Translations under genes and position numbers: made by a program
Origin: Alsobacter soli
GTDB taxonomy: Bacteria; Pseudomonadota; Alphaproteobacteria; Rhizobiales; Beijerinckiaceae
NCBI RefSeq assembly: GCF_003004785.1
Contig: NZ_PVZS01000004.1
Span: 36,103-100,102 of the forward strand
Reading direction: 5' to 3'
DNA length: 64,000 bases
Notes under the pieces: model-generated
Database searches by the model: none
What the model was told of the DNA's origin: nothing
What the model saw: the letters and a program-made list of their open reading frames with translations, nothing else
Part shown: one piece after another, positions 8,491 to 17,776 of the stretch
Position numbering within the stretch: position 1 is the first letter of the stretch
Layout: every line of letters begins with the position of its first letter

Positions 8491-9690
8491 TCACGCGGCC
8501 GTCACGGCGTCGTCCGGTTCGGCGGGCAGGTCGGTCACTCCGAACATGGCGTCATACAGGGCCAAAAGCGCCGTGCCGACCGCGCCCACAATAGCCGCGC
8601 GGCTGCCGAGTGCACTTGGCTCCACCCGGAGCGGCTCGGGCATGAAGCGCGGCAGCAGGGAGCGAACGGCGTCGACGAGCTCCGGACGCGCCCCAATGCT
8701 GCCGCCCAGCACGATCAGCTCAGGGTCGAGCACCGCCCGCACCGCCATGAGGGCCTGCGCCAGGAGCCGGGCCACCTCCTCCACGGTCGTCCGGGCAGCC
8801 GGATCACCAGCATTCCATCGCTCGAAGATCGCCCGAACATCATGCGCGTCGGCTCCGCCGAGCCCGCGGTAGCGTTCCAGGATGGCCACGCCACCAATGG
8901 CGGTTTCGAGGGTTCCGAGGCGGTAACCGCGCGAGTCGAAGGGGTCGCCGCCCAGGGGCAGGTAGGCGATCTCGCCCGCGGCTCCCCGGGCCCCGCGCAC
9001 CAGCCGGCCGTCGGCCATCATGCCCATGCCGATCCCGGTGCCCAGCGCCACAAAGGCGAAGGTGCCGGACTCGCGGCAACAACCCCGCCACCGCTCGCCC
9101 ATGGCTGCCAGGTTCACATCGTTCTCGACGACCATTTCGAAGCCCAGGCGCCGGCGCAATTCGCCGGCAACGTCGATTTCGTCCAAACCCGGGATGTTGG
9201 GAGCGATGTTGATCCTCCCGCTCCCCGGTTGGAAAACGCCCGGACTGCCCATGGCGCCGCAATGAATGCGGCCGTGATCGACGCCTGCCGATGCCGCGGC
9301 CTTGGCGGAAAGGGCTCCGATCTGCTCGACGACATGGCGGCCGCCTCGTCGATCGGTGGCTTCCACCTCCTCCGACACGATCGCGCCCGCAAGGTCGGCG
9401 AGCGCAACGTGCACCTTGGTGCCGCCGAGGTCTACGCCGAGGACATAACGCCGGCTGACGTCGATTTCGTAGGTCGTGGCGCTGCGGCCGACGAAGCCCT
9501 GCGTTTGCCCACGCTCCCGCACCCAGCCGTTCGCCTCCAGCTCGCGCACGACCTCGGACGCCGTCTGCTTGGAAAGCCCGGTGACGCGCGCCAATTCGGC
9601 GCGGGAGAGAGAGCCGGCGCGCATCAGGGCTTCCACGACTGCCCGAACGGACATCTGGCGGGCCAATGGAGGGGTCGAGAGGTCAGCCAT
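8491..9690 (-). CDS. ROK family transcriptional regulator lacking the zinc motif
   Basis: Encodes 399 residues. Residues 27-60 form a winged helix-turn-helix (SLSRAELARVTGLSKQTASE). A ROK sugar-kinase-like domain follows, with DLGGTK at 87-92 and GTGIGMGMM. The usual cysteine-rich zinc motif (CxCGxxGC) near GEI is absent: here AAGEIAYLPLGGDPFDSRGYR has no Cys. Family members (NagC, Mlc, XylR) repress sugar genes. It is divergent from the ABC transporter genes at 9903, so it probably controls them. The start at 9690 (MADLSTPPL) is preferred over the longer frame because it leads directly into the HTH domain and has an AGAGG site. Confidence 0.88.
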   Translation of the reverse strand: MADLSTPPLARQMSVRAVVEALMRAGSLSRAELARVTGLSKQTASEVVRELEANGWVRERGQTQGFVGRSATTYEIDVSRRYVLGVDLGGTKVHVALADLAGAIVSEEVEATDRRGGRHVVEQIGALSAKAAASAGVDHGRIHCGAMGSPGVFQPGSGRINIAPNIPGLDEIDVAGELRRRLGFEMVVENDVNLAAMGERWRGCCRESGTFAFVALGTGIGMGMMADGRLVRGARGAAGEIAYLPLGGDPFDSRGYRLGTLETAIGGVAILERYRGLGGADAHDVRAIFERWNAGDPAARTTVEEVARLLAQALMAVRAVLDPELIVLGGSIGARPELVDAVRSLLPRFMPEPLRVEPSALGSRAAIVGAVGTALLALYDAMFGVTDLPAEPDDAVTAA

Positions 9691-9902
9691 GCGCCTCTGT
9701 TCGTCCGGGACGCTGACAAACTCCGCCCTAGCACGACCTTCTGTCAATCTCCCAGGTGCTTCGGCTTCTCTCTTCGCGATTGCCAATCGATTGTCGTACC
9801 CGAATTCGTCAGGGTTCTTTACATAAGGATGTTCACATGCATCGATGACAGGCAGGGGAATGTGCGCCGCTTGTTCGGGGCGGCGGTGGGAGGGACTTTC
9901 AC
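9691..9902. promoter_or_regulatory. Divergent promoter region between the ROK regulator and the ABC transporter genes
   Basis: 212 bases, clearly less GC-rich than the flanks. A perfect 10-bp palindrome CAATCGATTG lies at 9784-9793 and is the best visible operator candidate for the ROK protein. No promoter hexamers are clear. Confidence 0.35.
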
Positions 9903-11411
9903 ATGCGCTTGCGCCGGTCGCTGCTGCTCGCCTTCGCGTTTACGCCGCTTCTCGCTTTCTGCAGCGCCCAAGCGACGACCCTCCGGGTCGGCATCCAGGA
10001 CGACCCCGACGCGCTCGACCCGGCCACCAGCGGCACCTACACGGGCCGGTTCGTGTTCGCAGCGCTGTGCGACAAGCTGGTCGACATCGGGCCCGACCTC
10101 AGCATCGTCCCTCAGCTCGCCGAGAGGTGGACGCTCGCGGACGACCAGAAGTCAGTCGTCTTCACCCTGCGCAAGGGGGTGACGTTCCACGACGGCGCGC
10201 CCTTCGACGCGGCGGCGGTGAAGTTCAACATCGAACGCATGCTGAGCATGAAGGATTCCCGCCGGAAGGGCGAGCTCGCTCCCGTGTCGAGCGTGGAGGT
10301 TCTGGCCCCCGACCAGGTGCGGATCAACCTCAAGGAGCCCTTCGCCCCGCTGCTGTCGGTTCTCAGCGACCGCGCCGGCATGATGGTGTCCCCGGCGGCC
10401 GCCTCCAAGGAGGACTTCGCCGCGCACCCGGTGTGCGCCGGGCCGTACCAGTTCGTCGAGCGCAAGTCCCGCGATCTGATCCGACTTCAGAAATATCCCG
10501 GTTACTGGAACGCCAAGGACTTCGGCTACGACGAGATCGTCTACTCCTACATCCCGGACTCGACCGTGCGCCTGGCCCGGGTGCGCGCCGGCGACCTCGA
10601 ATTGGCCGAGCGCATCGCCCCGACTGATCTCAAGACCATCCGGGACGACAAGAACGTCAAGCTGCACGGCGCGCCTGGTCTCGCCGTGTCCCACCTGATG
10701 GTGAATGTCGGCGCGGGCGAGAAGGCGAATTCGCCGCTGGGCAAGGATGCGCGCCTGCGCCACGCCTTCGAGCTGTCGATCGACCGCAACGTGATCAACA
10801 AGGTTGCTTTCAACGGGGAGTATACGGCGGACAACCAGATGATCCCGCCATCGGACCCGTTCTACCCCAAGACCCATCCGATCCCGACGCGCGACATTGC
10901 GGCCGCCAAAAAGTTGATGGCCGAGGCCGGCGCCACCAGCGTTCCGGTCGAGCTCACCTTCGAGAACTCGCTGACCGACGCGCGCGTCGCCCAGATCGTC
11001 CAGTCGATGGCCAAGGAGGCGGGCTTCGACGTAAAGCTTCTGCCGCTGGAGACCACCACGGCGATCCAGCGCTATCTGGCCGGCAACTTCGAGATGTATA
11101 TCGGCAACTGGAGCGGCCGGGGTGATCCCGACCCGACGCTTTACGCGTTCTTCGGCTGCAACGGCGGTCAGAATGTGAACAAATATTGTAGCCAGCAGCT
11201 CGAGGACGTGCTGAACGCCGCCCGAGCGGAAGGCGATGTCGCCAAGCGCAAGCAGCTCTACGACAAGGCGACCGGGATCTACCTGGCGGACCTGCCCACG
11301 ATCCCGATTTACCATCCGAACTGGTATTTCGCGGCCCGGGCGAACGTGGACGGGATCAAGGTCTATCCCGACGGCCTGCTGCGCCTGCAAGGTGTGAAGC
11401 CCGCTCGATGA
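9903..11411 (+). CDS. Periplasmic substrate-binding protein, peptide/nickel ABC family (SBP_bac_5)
   Basis: Encodes 502 residues with a signal peptide (MRLRRSLLLAFAFTPLLAF, cut near CSAQA). The mature part starts TTLRVGIQDDPDALDPATSG, the classic family 5 opening, and contains LAERWTLADDQKSVVFTLRKGVTF. It should bind the substrate in the periplasm and pass it to the permeases encoded next. Permease genes follow on the same strand after 51 bases. The substrate is unknown; this family covers peptides, glutathione, opines, nickel complexes and sugars. Confidence 0.93.
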   Translation: MRLRRSLLLAFAFTPLLAFCSAQATTLRVGIQDDPDALDPATSGTYTGRFVFAALCDKLVDIGPDLSIVPQLAERWTLADDQKSVVFTLRKGVTFHDGAPFDAAAVKFNIERMLSMKDSRRKGELAPVSSVEVLAPDQVRINLKEPFAPLLSVLSDRAGMMVSPAAASKEDFAAHPVCAGPYQFVERKSRDLIRLQKYPGYWNAKDFGYDEIVYSYIPDSTVRLARVRAGDLELAERIAPTDLKTIRDDKNVKLHGAPGLAVSHLMVNVGAGEKANSPLGKDARLRHAFELSIDRNVINKVAFNGEYTADNQMIPPSDPFYPKTHPIPTRDIAAAKKLMAEAGATSVPVELTFENSLTDARVAQIVQSMAKEAGFDVKLLPLETTTAIQRYLAGNFEMYIGNWSGRGDPDPTLYAFFGCNGGQNVNKYCSQQLEDVLNAARAEGDVAKRKQLYDKATGIYLADLPTIPIYHPNWYFAARANVDGIKVYPDGLLRLQGVKPAR

Positions 11412-11462
11412 CGAAAGCGGGGCGGCCTCCTCTCGCCCCATCCCGCTCGTGCGAGTGATGCG

Positions 11463-12404
11463 ATGTTGCGCTTCCTGACGAGCAGACTGGCCGTGGCGAT
11501 CCCGACCCTGCTCCTGGTATCGGTGCTCGTTTTCAGCCTGCAGAAGCTCCTCCCCGGCGACCCGGCGCTGGCGCTCGCCGGCGAGGACCGCAGCCCGGAG
11601 GTGATCGCCTTCCTGCGTCACAAGTACCAGTTCGACCAGCCGATCCCCGTCCAGTACTGGACTTGGCTGAAAGCCTTCGCGTCCGGAGACCTCGGCACCT
11701 CGGTCCGCACGGGCTTGCCGATCGGCCAGATGGTGGCCGAAAAGCTGCCCGTCACCATGGAGCTGTCGCTGCTTTCCATGCTGATCGCATTGGCGGTCGG
11801 CGTGCCGGCCGGCCTCGCGGCGGCCCTGAAGCGCGGGACCCCCATCGACTACGTCGTCGGGGTGATGGGATTGGCGGGACTGTCTATCCCGAGCTTTTGG
11901 CTCGGGATCATGCTGATCCTGCTGTTCTCAGTGAACCTTGGGCTGCTGCCCTCCGGCGGGTACACGCCGTTCTTCGAGAGCCCCTGGGACAACCTGCGCA
12001 CGATGCTGCTGCCGAGCCTGGTTCTCGGCTCCGCATCGGCGGCGATCATCATGCGCCATACGCGCAGCTCCATGCTCATCGTGCTGCGACAGGATTTCGT
12101 CCGCACCGCCCGCGCCAAGGGGCTGCCGGAAGGAATCGTCGTGGTCCGGCACGCGCTGCGCAACGGTCTGATCCCTGTGGTGACGCTGGCCACCCTTCAA
12201 CTCGGACAGTTGCTCTCGGGCGCGGTGCTCACGGAGCAGGTGTTCGGCATCCCTGGCTTCGGGAAGATGATCGTTGATGGCGTGTTCAGCCGCGACTACG
12301 CCGTGGTGCAGGCCGTGGTGATGTGCGCGGCCGTGTTCTTCCTGCTGCTCAGCCTCATGGCCGACCTGGCGTATGCGGCTCTGAATCCGAGGATCCGCGC
12401 ATGA
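11463..12404 (+). CDS. ABC transporter permease, DppB-like
   Basis: Encodes 313 residues with about six membrane helices. The opening MLRFLTSRLAVAIPTLLLVSVLVFSL and the LPGDP block are typical of DppB-like permeases. The cytosolic EAA loop reads ARAKGLPEGIVVVRHALRNGLIPVVT. It pairs with the DppC-like gene, whose ATG overlaps this stop codon by 4 nt. The ATPase partner is probably the fused protein encoded at 5010-6608, since no other ATPase gene is adjacent. Confidence 0.93.
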   Translation: MLRFLTSRLAVAIPTLLLVSVLVFSLQKLLPGDPALALAGEDRSPEVIAFLRHKYQFDQPIPVQYWTWLKAFASGDLGTSVRTGLPIGQMVAEKLPVTMELSLLSMLIALAVGVPAGLAAALKRGTPIDYVVGVMGLAGLSIPSFWLGIMLILLFSVNLGLLPSGGYTPFFESPWDNLRTMLLPSLVLGSASAAIIMRHTRSSMLIVLRQDFVRTARAKGLPEGIVVVRHALRNGLIPVVTLATLQLGQLLSGAVLTEQVFGIPGFGKMIVDGVFSRDYAVVQAVVMCAAVFFLLLSLMADLAYAALNPRIRA

Positions 12405-13276
12405 GTGCGCGCGAGGCGCCCGATGTTCACGCTGCGCCCGGCTGGCTCGGGCGCAGGACCGTCACGGGCCAGCTGGCGCGCGAGCCCGCGTTCCTGGTGG
12501 GCGGGTTCATCGTGCTCCTGTTCGTCCTTGTCGCTCTGTTCGCCCCGTGGGTCGCCCCCTATGATCCGAACGCTTCGGATTGGATGGCCATCCGGCAGGC
12601 GCCGTCGGCGGCGCACTGGTTCGGCACGGACGACTTGGGGCGGGACGTGCTCTCCCGCGTCATCTTCGGCGCGCGAGCCTCGCTTGCGGCGGGGTTCCTC
12701 TCCGTGGCGATCGCCATGGCCTTCGGCGCGCCGCTCGGACTGGTGGCGGGCTATTTCGGCGGGATTCCGGACATCATCATCTCCCGGCTCATGGATGCGC
12801 TGCTCGCCTGTCCGTTCCTCGTGCTGGCTATCGCGCTGGCGGCCTTCCTGGGCCCTAGCCTGCAGAACGCCATGATCGCCATCGGGGTCTCGGCCATGCC
12901 GGTGTTCGCGCGGCTCGCCCGCGGGCAGACGCTGGCGGTTCGGGCCGAAGACTACGTAAGCGCGGCCGTCTCCGTCGGCCTGTCTCACCCCAAGATCCTG
13001 GTGGCTTACGTCCTGCCCAACATCATGCCGCCCATCGTGGTGCAGGCGGCGCTGACCACCGCCATAGCAGTGCTGGCCGAGGCGAGCCTCGCCTTCCTTG
13101 GCCTGGGCCAGCTTCCCCCGGCGCCGTCATGGGGCAGCATGCTGGACGCGGCGCGGCAGTTCCTGATTGAGGCGCCCTGGATGGCGATCTGGCCCGGGCT
13201 CGCCATCGTCACCGTGGTGATCGGCTTCAACATGCTCGGGGATGCGCTGAACGACGCCCTGAACCCGCGCGACTGA
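12401..13276 (+). CDS. ABC transporter permease, DppC-like
   Basis: Encodes 291 residues. It has the DppC-type N-terminal helix with FAPWVAPYDPN, then HWFGTDDLGRDVLSRVIFGARASL, and a C-terminal SLAFLGLGQLPPAPSWGSML block. The start at 12401 is set by an ATGA overlap with the DppB-like gene; a longer frame begins inside that gene and is not used. Works as a heterodimer with the previous permease in the inner membrane. The Gfo/Idh/MocA dehydrogenase gene follows 15 bases later, so it is probably in the same transcript. Confidence 0.92.
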   Translation: MSAREAPDVHAAPGWLGRRTVTGQLAREPAFLVGGFIVLLFVLVALFAPWVAPYDPNASDWMAIRQAPSAAHWFGTDDLGRDVLSRVIFGARASLAAGFLSVAIAMAFGAPLGLVAGYFGGIPDIIISRLMDALLACPFLVLAIALAAFLGPSLQNAMIAIGVSAMPVFARLARGQTLAVRAEDYVSAAVSVGLSHPKILVAYVLPNIMPPIVVQAALTTAIAVLAEASLAFLGLGQLPPAPSWGSMLDAARQFLIEAPWMAIWPGLAIVTVVIGFNMLGDALNDALNPRD

Positions 13277-13291
13277 GCGAAGGAGGACAAC

Positions 13292-14551
13292 GTGGATCAT
13301 ACTCAGCTTCCCACGCTCCGCATCGGCTTCATCGGGGCGGGATTCATGGCGAATTTCCACCTCGCCTCGCTTACGGGCGTGCGTAACGCGCTGGTGGCAG
13401 GCGTGTACAGCCCGCGGCCGGCGCGCCGGGAGGCGTTCGCCGCAAAGGTCCGCAGCCTCGACCTGGGGCCGTGCGTCGCCTATCCGACGCTGGAGGCGAT
13501 GCTGACCTCGGGCGAGGTCGACGCTGTGTGGATCGTCAATCCGAACCACGCCCACATCGAGGTCATGACGGAGATCCATCGCCTGGTGACGGAGGGCGCC
13601 ACCCCCGCACTGCGGGCCGTGGCATGCGAAAAGCCGCTCGCACGGACGCTGCGCGAGGCCCGGGAAATGCTGCGCCTGATCGAGGACGCCGGCCTGCTGC
13701 ATGGCTACCTGGAGAACCAATTGTTCTCGACGGCCGTTCAACGCGGCCGCGACATCATTTGGCGCCGCGCTGTGCCGGCTACCGGGCGCCCTTACATCGC
13801 GCGGGCCGCCGAGGAGCACAGCGGGCCGCACGAGCCCTGGTTCTGGCAGGGCGAACTGCAGGGCGGCGGCGTCCTCTCAGACATGATGTGCCACAGCGTC
13901 GAGGTCGCCCGGTTCCTGCTCACGGCGCCCGGGGAACCGCGCGATGCGCTGAAGCTCGTCTCGGCCAGCGCCACGGTAGCAAACCTGAAATGGACGCGCC
14001 CGGCCTATGCCGAGCAGTTGAAGGCCTCAATGGGGGCGGCTGTGGACTACGGGCGGCGCCCGGCCGAGGACTTCGCGCGCGGGCTGCTGACGCTAGAAGA
14101 CGCCCATGGCCAGCAGATGGTCATCGAGGCGACGACCTCATGGGCCTATGTGGGCCCGGGCCTTCGTATCACCCTGGAGCTTCTCGGGCCCGAATACGCC
14201 TTGGAGTTCAGCTCCCTCAACACCGGCCTGAAGGTGTTCATGTCGCGCGCGGTCACGGGCCGCGCCGGCGAGGATCTCGTCGAGAAGCAGAACGCCGAAC
14301 AGGGGCTGATGCCCGTGCTTGAGGACGAGGCAGGGATCTACGGCTACACGCTCGAGAACCGTCATTTCGTGGAGGCCTTTCGCAAAGGTGAAAAACCCAT
14401 GGAGACATTCGTCGATGGCGTGGAGGTGGTCCGCATGCTGATGGCGCTTTACCGGTCGGCCGAGCTTGGCCGGACGGTCTCAATCTCCGACGAAGACCTG
14501 GACGACTACGTTCCCGTCGTTGCGCGTCCCCGAAATCAGACCACCGGCTGA
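13292..14551 (+). CDS. Gfo/Idh/MocA family oxidoreductase
   Basis: Encodes 419 residues and starts with GTG, after a strong AGGAGG at 13281-13286. The NAD(P)-binding Rossmann motif is GFIGAGFMA, and the family EKP motif appears as CEKPLAR. A HSVEVARFLL segment lies in the C-terminal substrate domain. These enzymes oxidise or reduce sugars, inositols and related polyols. Placed directly after the permeases, it probably starts breakdown of whatever the transporter imports. That links the transporter to a sugar-like or sugar-conjugate substrate, which fits the ROK regulator better than plain peptides do. Confidence 0.9.
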   Translation: MDHTQLPTLRIGFIGAGFMANFHLASLTGVRNALVAGVYSPRPARREAFAAKVRSLDLGPCVAYPTLEAMLTSGEVDAVWIVNPNHAHIEVMTEIHRLVTEGATPALRAVACEKPLARTLREAREMLRLIEDAGLLHGYLENQLFSTAVQRGRDIIWRRAVPATGRPYIARAAEEHSGPHEPWFWQGELQGGGVLSDMMCHSVEVARFLLTAPGEPRDALKLVSASATVANLKWTRPAYAEQLKASMGAAVDYGRRPAEDFARGLLTLEDAHGQQMVIEATTSWAYVGPGLRITLELLGPEYALEFSSLNTGLKVFMSRAVTGRAGEDLVEKQNAEQGLMPVLEDEAGIYGYTLENRHFVEAFRKGEKPMETFVDGVEVVRMLMALYRSAELGRTVSISDEDLDDYVPVVARPRNQTTG

Positions 14552-14789
14552 GGGGAGCGGTCCACACTATCGCGCGCAGGCGGGCCCCGACGCGTGCTCA
14601 TGACCTGCCAAATCCTTGCGTCCCCCGCCACTCGACTGTTCGATGCCGCCCCCGAAGGATTGAAGCCTCCCGTTGTCGGACCAGCCATCGTCCGAAGTGA
14701 GCGGCAATGCGATCCACTTGTGAGCAGGTCCGCCGCAGCATGCTGGGAGCGGCGACCAAGGACCGCCACACGCCTCGCATAGCAGCGGC
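14552..14789. other. Intergenic region between convergent genes
   Basis: 238 bases between the dehydrogenase and the minus-strand hydrolase gene. No gene, strong hairpin or repeat was seen. Confidence 0.4.
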
Positions 14790-15872
14790 TTACTGGCCAG
14801 GGTTGAGAGGGCGCCGGGGCGACGAAGCCAGGAAGCTCTGCAGCTGCTCCTTCCAGAACTTGGCGTTGCCCGTCGTCCCATGCCCCCGCGTGTCGACGCT
14901 CGCTGGGATGAGGTGGAGTTTCGCGTTCGGCAGCCGCTTCAATTCCCTGTCCATGATCCCCGTCTCGGGTGGATTGCGTTCGTCGTCCGCCGAGTTGATG
15001 GCCAGCACCGGCGCCTTGATCCGGTCAAGCTTGGGCGAAGCGTTGTAGTCCCGAGACGAGTTCCACTGGTACATGAAGTCGTTGGCGTCAGCCGTGAAGG
15101 GCGCCGCCAGGCGTTCGTCCAGCAGCTTGTCGGCCTTCTCGCGCGTGGGCGCGAGCGCCTGGTAGGCCATCGAGCCTCCGCTCGTGGCGATCCCGAAAAA
15201 CGCATTCGCCACGCGGAGCGCCTTCGGCTGCTCGGTGTAGTCGCCATTCTTCCAACCGGGGTCGTTGCGCACGGCGTCGATGATCATGCGCCGCATCATC
15301 CAGTTCCGGCTCGACATCTCGGTGGGCTGGGACGCCATCGGGACGAGCGCGTCCATCATGTCCGGATAAGACTCGCCCCACATCCAGGTCTGCATCCCGC
15401 CCATCGAATTGCCGAGCACGAGACGCAGGTGCTTGACGCCGAGCCCCTCTGTGACGAGCCGGTGCTGGGCCAGCACCATGTCGTCGTAGTTGTAGGACGG
15501 AAACCTGGCCCTCAGGCCATCGGAAGGCTTGGACGACTTGCCCGCGCCCAGCGCGTCGGGGAGGATGATGAAGAACTTGGCGGCGTCCAGCGGTTGGCCC
15601 GGGCCAAACAGCTCGTCCGCGAAGGCGGGAGTGAGCATGCTGGCGCCGCTCCCCGCAGTGCCGTGGAGGATCAGCACGGGCGGGTTCGCCGGGTCCCCGA
15701 TCGTGGTGTAGTGCAGCTTGATCTCCGGCAGCGTCTCGCCGGTGTGGAACCTGAAGTCCTTCGCGACCCAATCGCCTTCCTTCGGCGACGGGTAATTGGC
15801 CGCCATCGCGAGAGGCGCCGCAAAAAGGAGCGCGAAAGCCGCGGCTCCCGCGAAGAAGCGTGTGACGAGCAT
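14790..15872 (-). CDS. Secreted alpha/beta hydrolase, homoserine acetyltransferase (MetX)-like
   Basis: Encodes 360 residues. The signal peptide is MLVTRFFAGAAAFALLFAAPLAMAA, and a GGGAGGA site precedes the ATG at 15872. The fold shows ILHGTAGSG (oxyanion region), nucleophile elbow GNSMGGMQT, acid in SADDERNPPE and catalytic His in TRGHGT. The sequence style (SYNYDDMVLAQHRLV, MASQPTEMSSRNWMMRR) matches MetX-like esterases of alphaproteobacteria. True MetX is cytosolic, so the export signal argues for a periplasmic esterase of unknown substrate. It is divergent from the second ABC operon, which may be coincidence. Confidence 0.87.
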   Translation of the reverse strand: MLVTRFFAGAAAFALLFAAPLAMAANYPSPKEGDWVAKDFRFHTGETLPEIKLHYTTIGDPANPPVLILHGTAGSGASMLTPAFADELFGPGQPLDAAKFFIILPDALGAGKSSKPSDGLRARFPSYNYDDMVLAQHRLVTEGLGVKHLRLVLGNSMGGMQTWMWGESYPDMMDALVPMASQPTEMSSRNWMMRRMIIDAVRNDPGWKNGDYTEQPKALRVANAFFGIATSGGSMAYQALAPTREKADKLLDERLAAPFTADANDFMYQWNSSRDYNASPKLDRIKAPVLAINSADDERNPPETGIMDRELKRLPNAKLHLIPASVDTRGHGTTGNAKFWKEQLQSFLASSPRRPLNPGQ

Positions 15873-16161
15873 CGATGTCCTCCCTGAGCGGGCGGCTTGA
15901 GCCGCGCTTCGCGGAGGAAAGTTCCGACGGGCGCTGGCGTGACGCAAGGGGTGAAAACCTCGCGCGCGCATCAACTGGACGCGAGCGCAGCGGGAACGGC
16001 GGGCTTGGCGGCGTCAGCGAGAGGCGCCCCGCCCATCGCGTTTCAGGTCCCCTCCTCCTCTCCGGGCGCAAGTCGTCACCAAGCCGTATCTGGGCAGTTG
16101 AATCTTTCAACCAGTGATGCAGAGTTCGCAGACTTCGCTCGAATACGGGAAGCCACCTCGC
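15873..16161. promoter_or_regulatory. Divergent upstream region of the hydrolase and the second ABC operon
   Basis: 289 bases that must hold promoters for both flanking genes. No hexamers or clear operator were identified. Confidence 0.35.
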
Positions 16162-17766
16162 ATGAAGCACTCCACGTTCCGCGCCGCCGCCCGCCTCATC
16201 AGCGCCGGCGCCTTCGCGGCGATGCTGGCCGGCGCAGCCGCCGCAGCGACCCCCAAGGACACGCTGGTGGTGGCCTGGGCCATCGATGACATCATCACCA
16301 TGGATCCGGCCGAGACTTTTGAGATCTCGACCGGCGAGATCATGGGCAACTCCTATGACCGCCTGCTGCGCTACGACGTCAACGACCCCTCCAAGCTCGT
16401 TCCCGACCTGGCGAAATCCTGGACGGTGTCCGAGGATGGCAGGACCTTCACGTTCGAGCTGCGGGACGGCGCCAAGTTCGCCTCAGGCAATCCGGTCACG
16501 GCCGAGGACGCCGCCTTCTCCCTGCAGCGCGCCGTCATCCTCGACAAGACGCCCGCTTTCATCCTGAGCCAGTTCGGCCTCACCAAGGATAACGTGAAGG
16601 ACAAGGTGAAGGCGACCGGCCCGCTCACCCTCACGATCGAGACGGACAAGTCCTACGCGCCCAGCTTCGTGCTCAACTGCATGACCGCCAACGTCGCCGC
16701 CATCGTGGACAAGAAGCTCGTCCTCTCGAAGGAACAGAACGGCGATCTCGGCTACGCCTGGCTGAAGACGAACTACGCCGGCTCCGGCCCGCTCAAGATC
16801 CGCGAGTGGCGCGCCAACGAGATCCTGGCGCTCGAGCGCAACGACAACTACTACGGCGAGAAGTCAAAGCTCGCCCGCGTCATCTACCGGCACGTCAAGG
16901 AGGCCGCCACGCAGCGGCTGCTGCTCGAGAAGGGCGACGCCGACGTGGCCCGCAACCTGACCCCGCAGGATCTCGACGCTCTCGCCTCGAACAAGGACAT
17001 CAAGGAGACGGGCACGCCCAAGGGCACGGTTTATTACATCAGCCTCAACCAGAAGAACCCGAACCTGGCGAAGCCTGAGGTCCGCGAAGCCTTCAAGTGG
17101 CTGGTCGACTACGGCGCCATCGGCGACACCCTGATCAAGAACATCGGCATCATCCACCAGAACTTCCTGCCGGTCGGCCTGCTCGGAGCCTCGACCGAGA
17201 ACCCCTACAAGCTCGACGTCGACAAGGCGAAGGCCCTGCTCGCAAAGGCGGGGCTGGCCAACGGCTTCAAGGTGACCATGGACGTGCGCACCGTTCAGCC
17301 GGTGCAGGGCATCGCCGAAGCGGTGCAGCAGACGGCCAAGCGGGCCGGCATCGACATCGAGATCATTCCGGGCGACGGCAAGCAGACGCTCACCAAGTAC
17401 CGCGCCCGCTCGCACGACATGTATATCGGCCAGTGGGGGGCGGACTACTGGGATCCCCACACCAACGCCGACACCTTCGTGCGCAACCCGGACAACTCGG
17501 ACGACGCCAAATCCAAGCCGCTCGCCTGGCGCAACGCCTGGGACATCCCGGAGCTGACCAAGAAGGCGGACGCGGCGGCGCTGGAGCGTGACACGGAGAA
17601 GCGCAAGGCCATGTACCTGGACATGCAGGCCGAGTTCCGGAAAACGAGCCCCTTCGTGATGATCTACCAGATGAACGAAGTGGCCGCGTACCGAAGCAAC
17701 GTGGTGGGCCTGAAGATCGGCCCGACCTCCGACGCGACCTACATGTTCAAAGTCTCCAAGCAGTAA
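16162..17766 (+). CDS. Periplasmic substrate-binding protein, peptide/nickel ABC family, second system
   Basis: Encodes 534 residues. The signal peptide spans MKHSTFRAAARLISAGAFA to about AAAAATP. The mature start DTLVVAWAIDDIITMDPAE and the block PDLAKSWTVSEDGRTFTFELRDG are typical of SBP_bac_5. The ATG at 16162 is preferred over an upstream in-frame ATG at 16114, since it places the signal peptide at the N-terminus. First gene of a tight five-gene operon with both permeases and two ATPases. Likely cargo is a peptide or similar; not readable here. Confidence 0.92.
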   Translation: MKHSTFRAAARLISAGAFAAMLAGAAAAATPKDTLVVAWAIDDIITMDPAETFEISTGEIMGNSYDRLLRYDVNDPSKLVPDLAKSWTVSEDGRTFTFELRDGAKFASGNPVTAEDAAFSLQRAVILDKTPAFILSQFGLTKDNVKDKVKATGPLTLTIETDKSYAPSFVLNCMTANVAAIVDKKLVLSKEQNGDLGYAWLKTNYAGSGPLKIREWRANEILALERNDNYYGEKSKLARVIYRHVKEAATQRLLLEKGDADVARNLTPQDLDALASNKDIKETGTPKGTVYYISLNQKNPNLAKPEVREAFKWLVDYGAIGDTLIKNIGIIHQNFLPVGLLGASTENPYKLDVDKAKALLAKAGLANGFKVTMDVRTVQPVQGIAEAVQQTAKRAGIDIEIIPGDGKQTLTKYRARSHDMYIGQWGADYWDPHTNADTFVRNPDNSDDAKSKPLAWRNAWDIPELTKKADAAALERDTEKRKAMYLDMQAEFRKTSPFVMIYQMNEVAAYRSNVVGLKIGPTSDATYMFKVSKQ

Positions 17767-17776
17767 GGGCGCGCCT

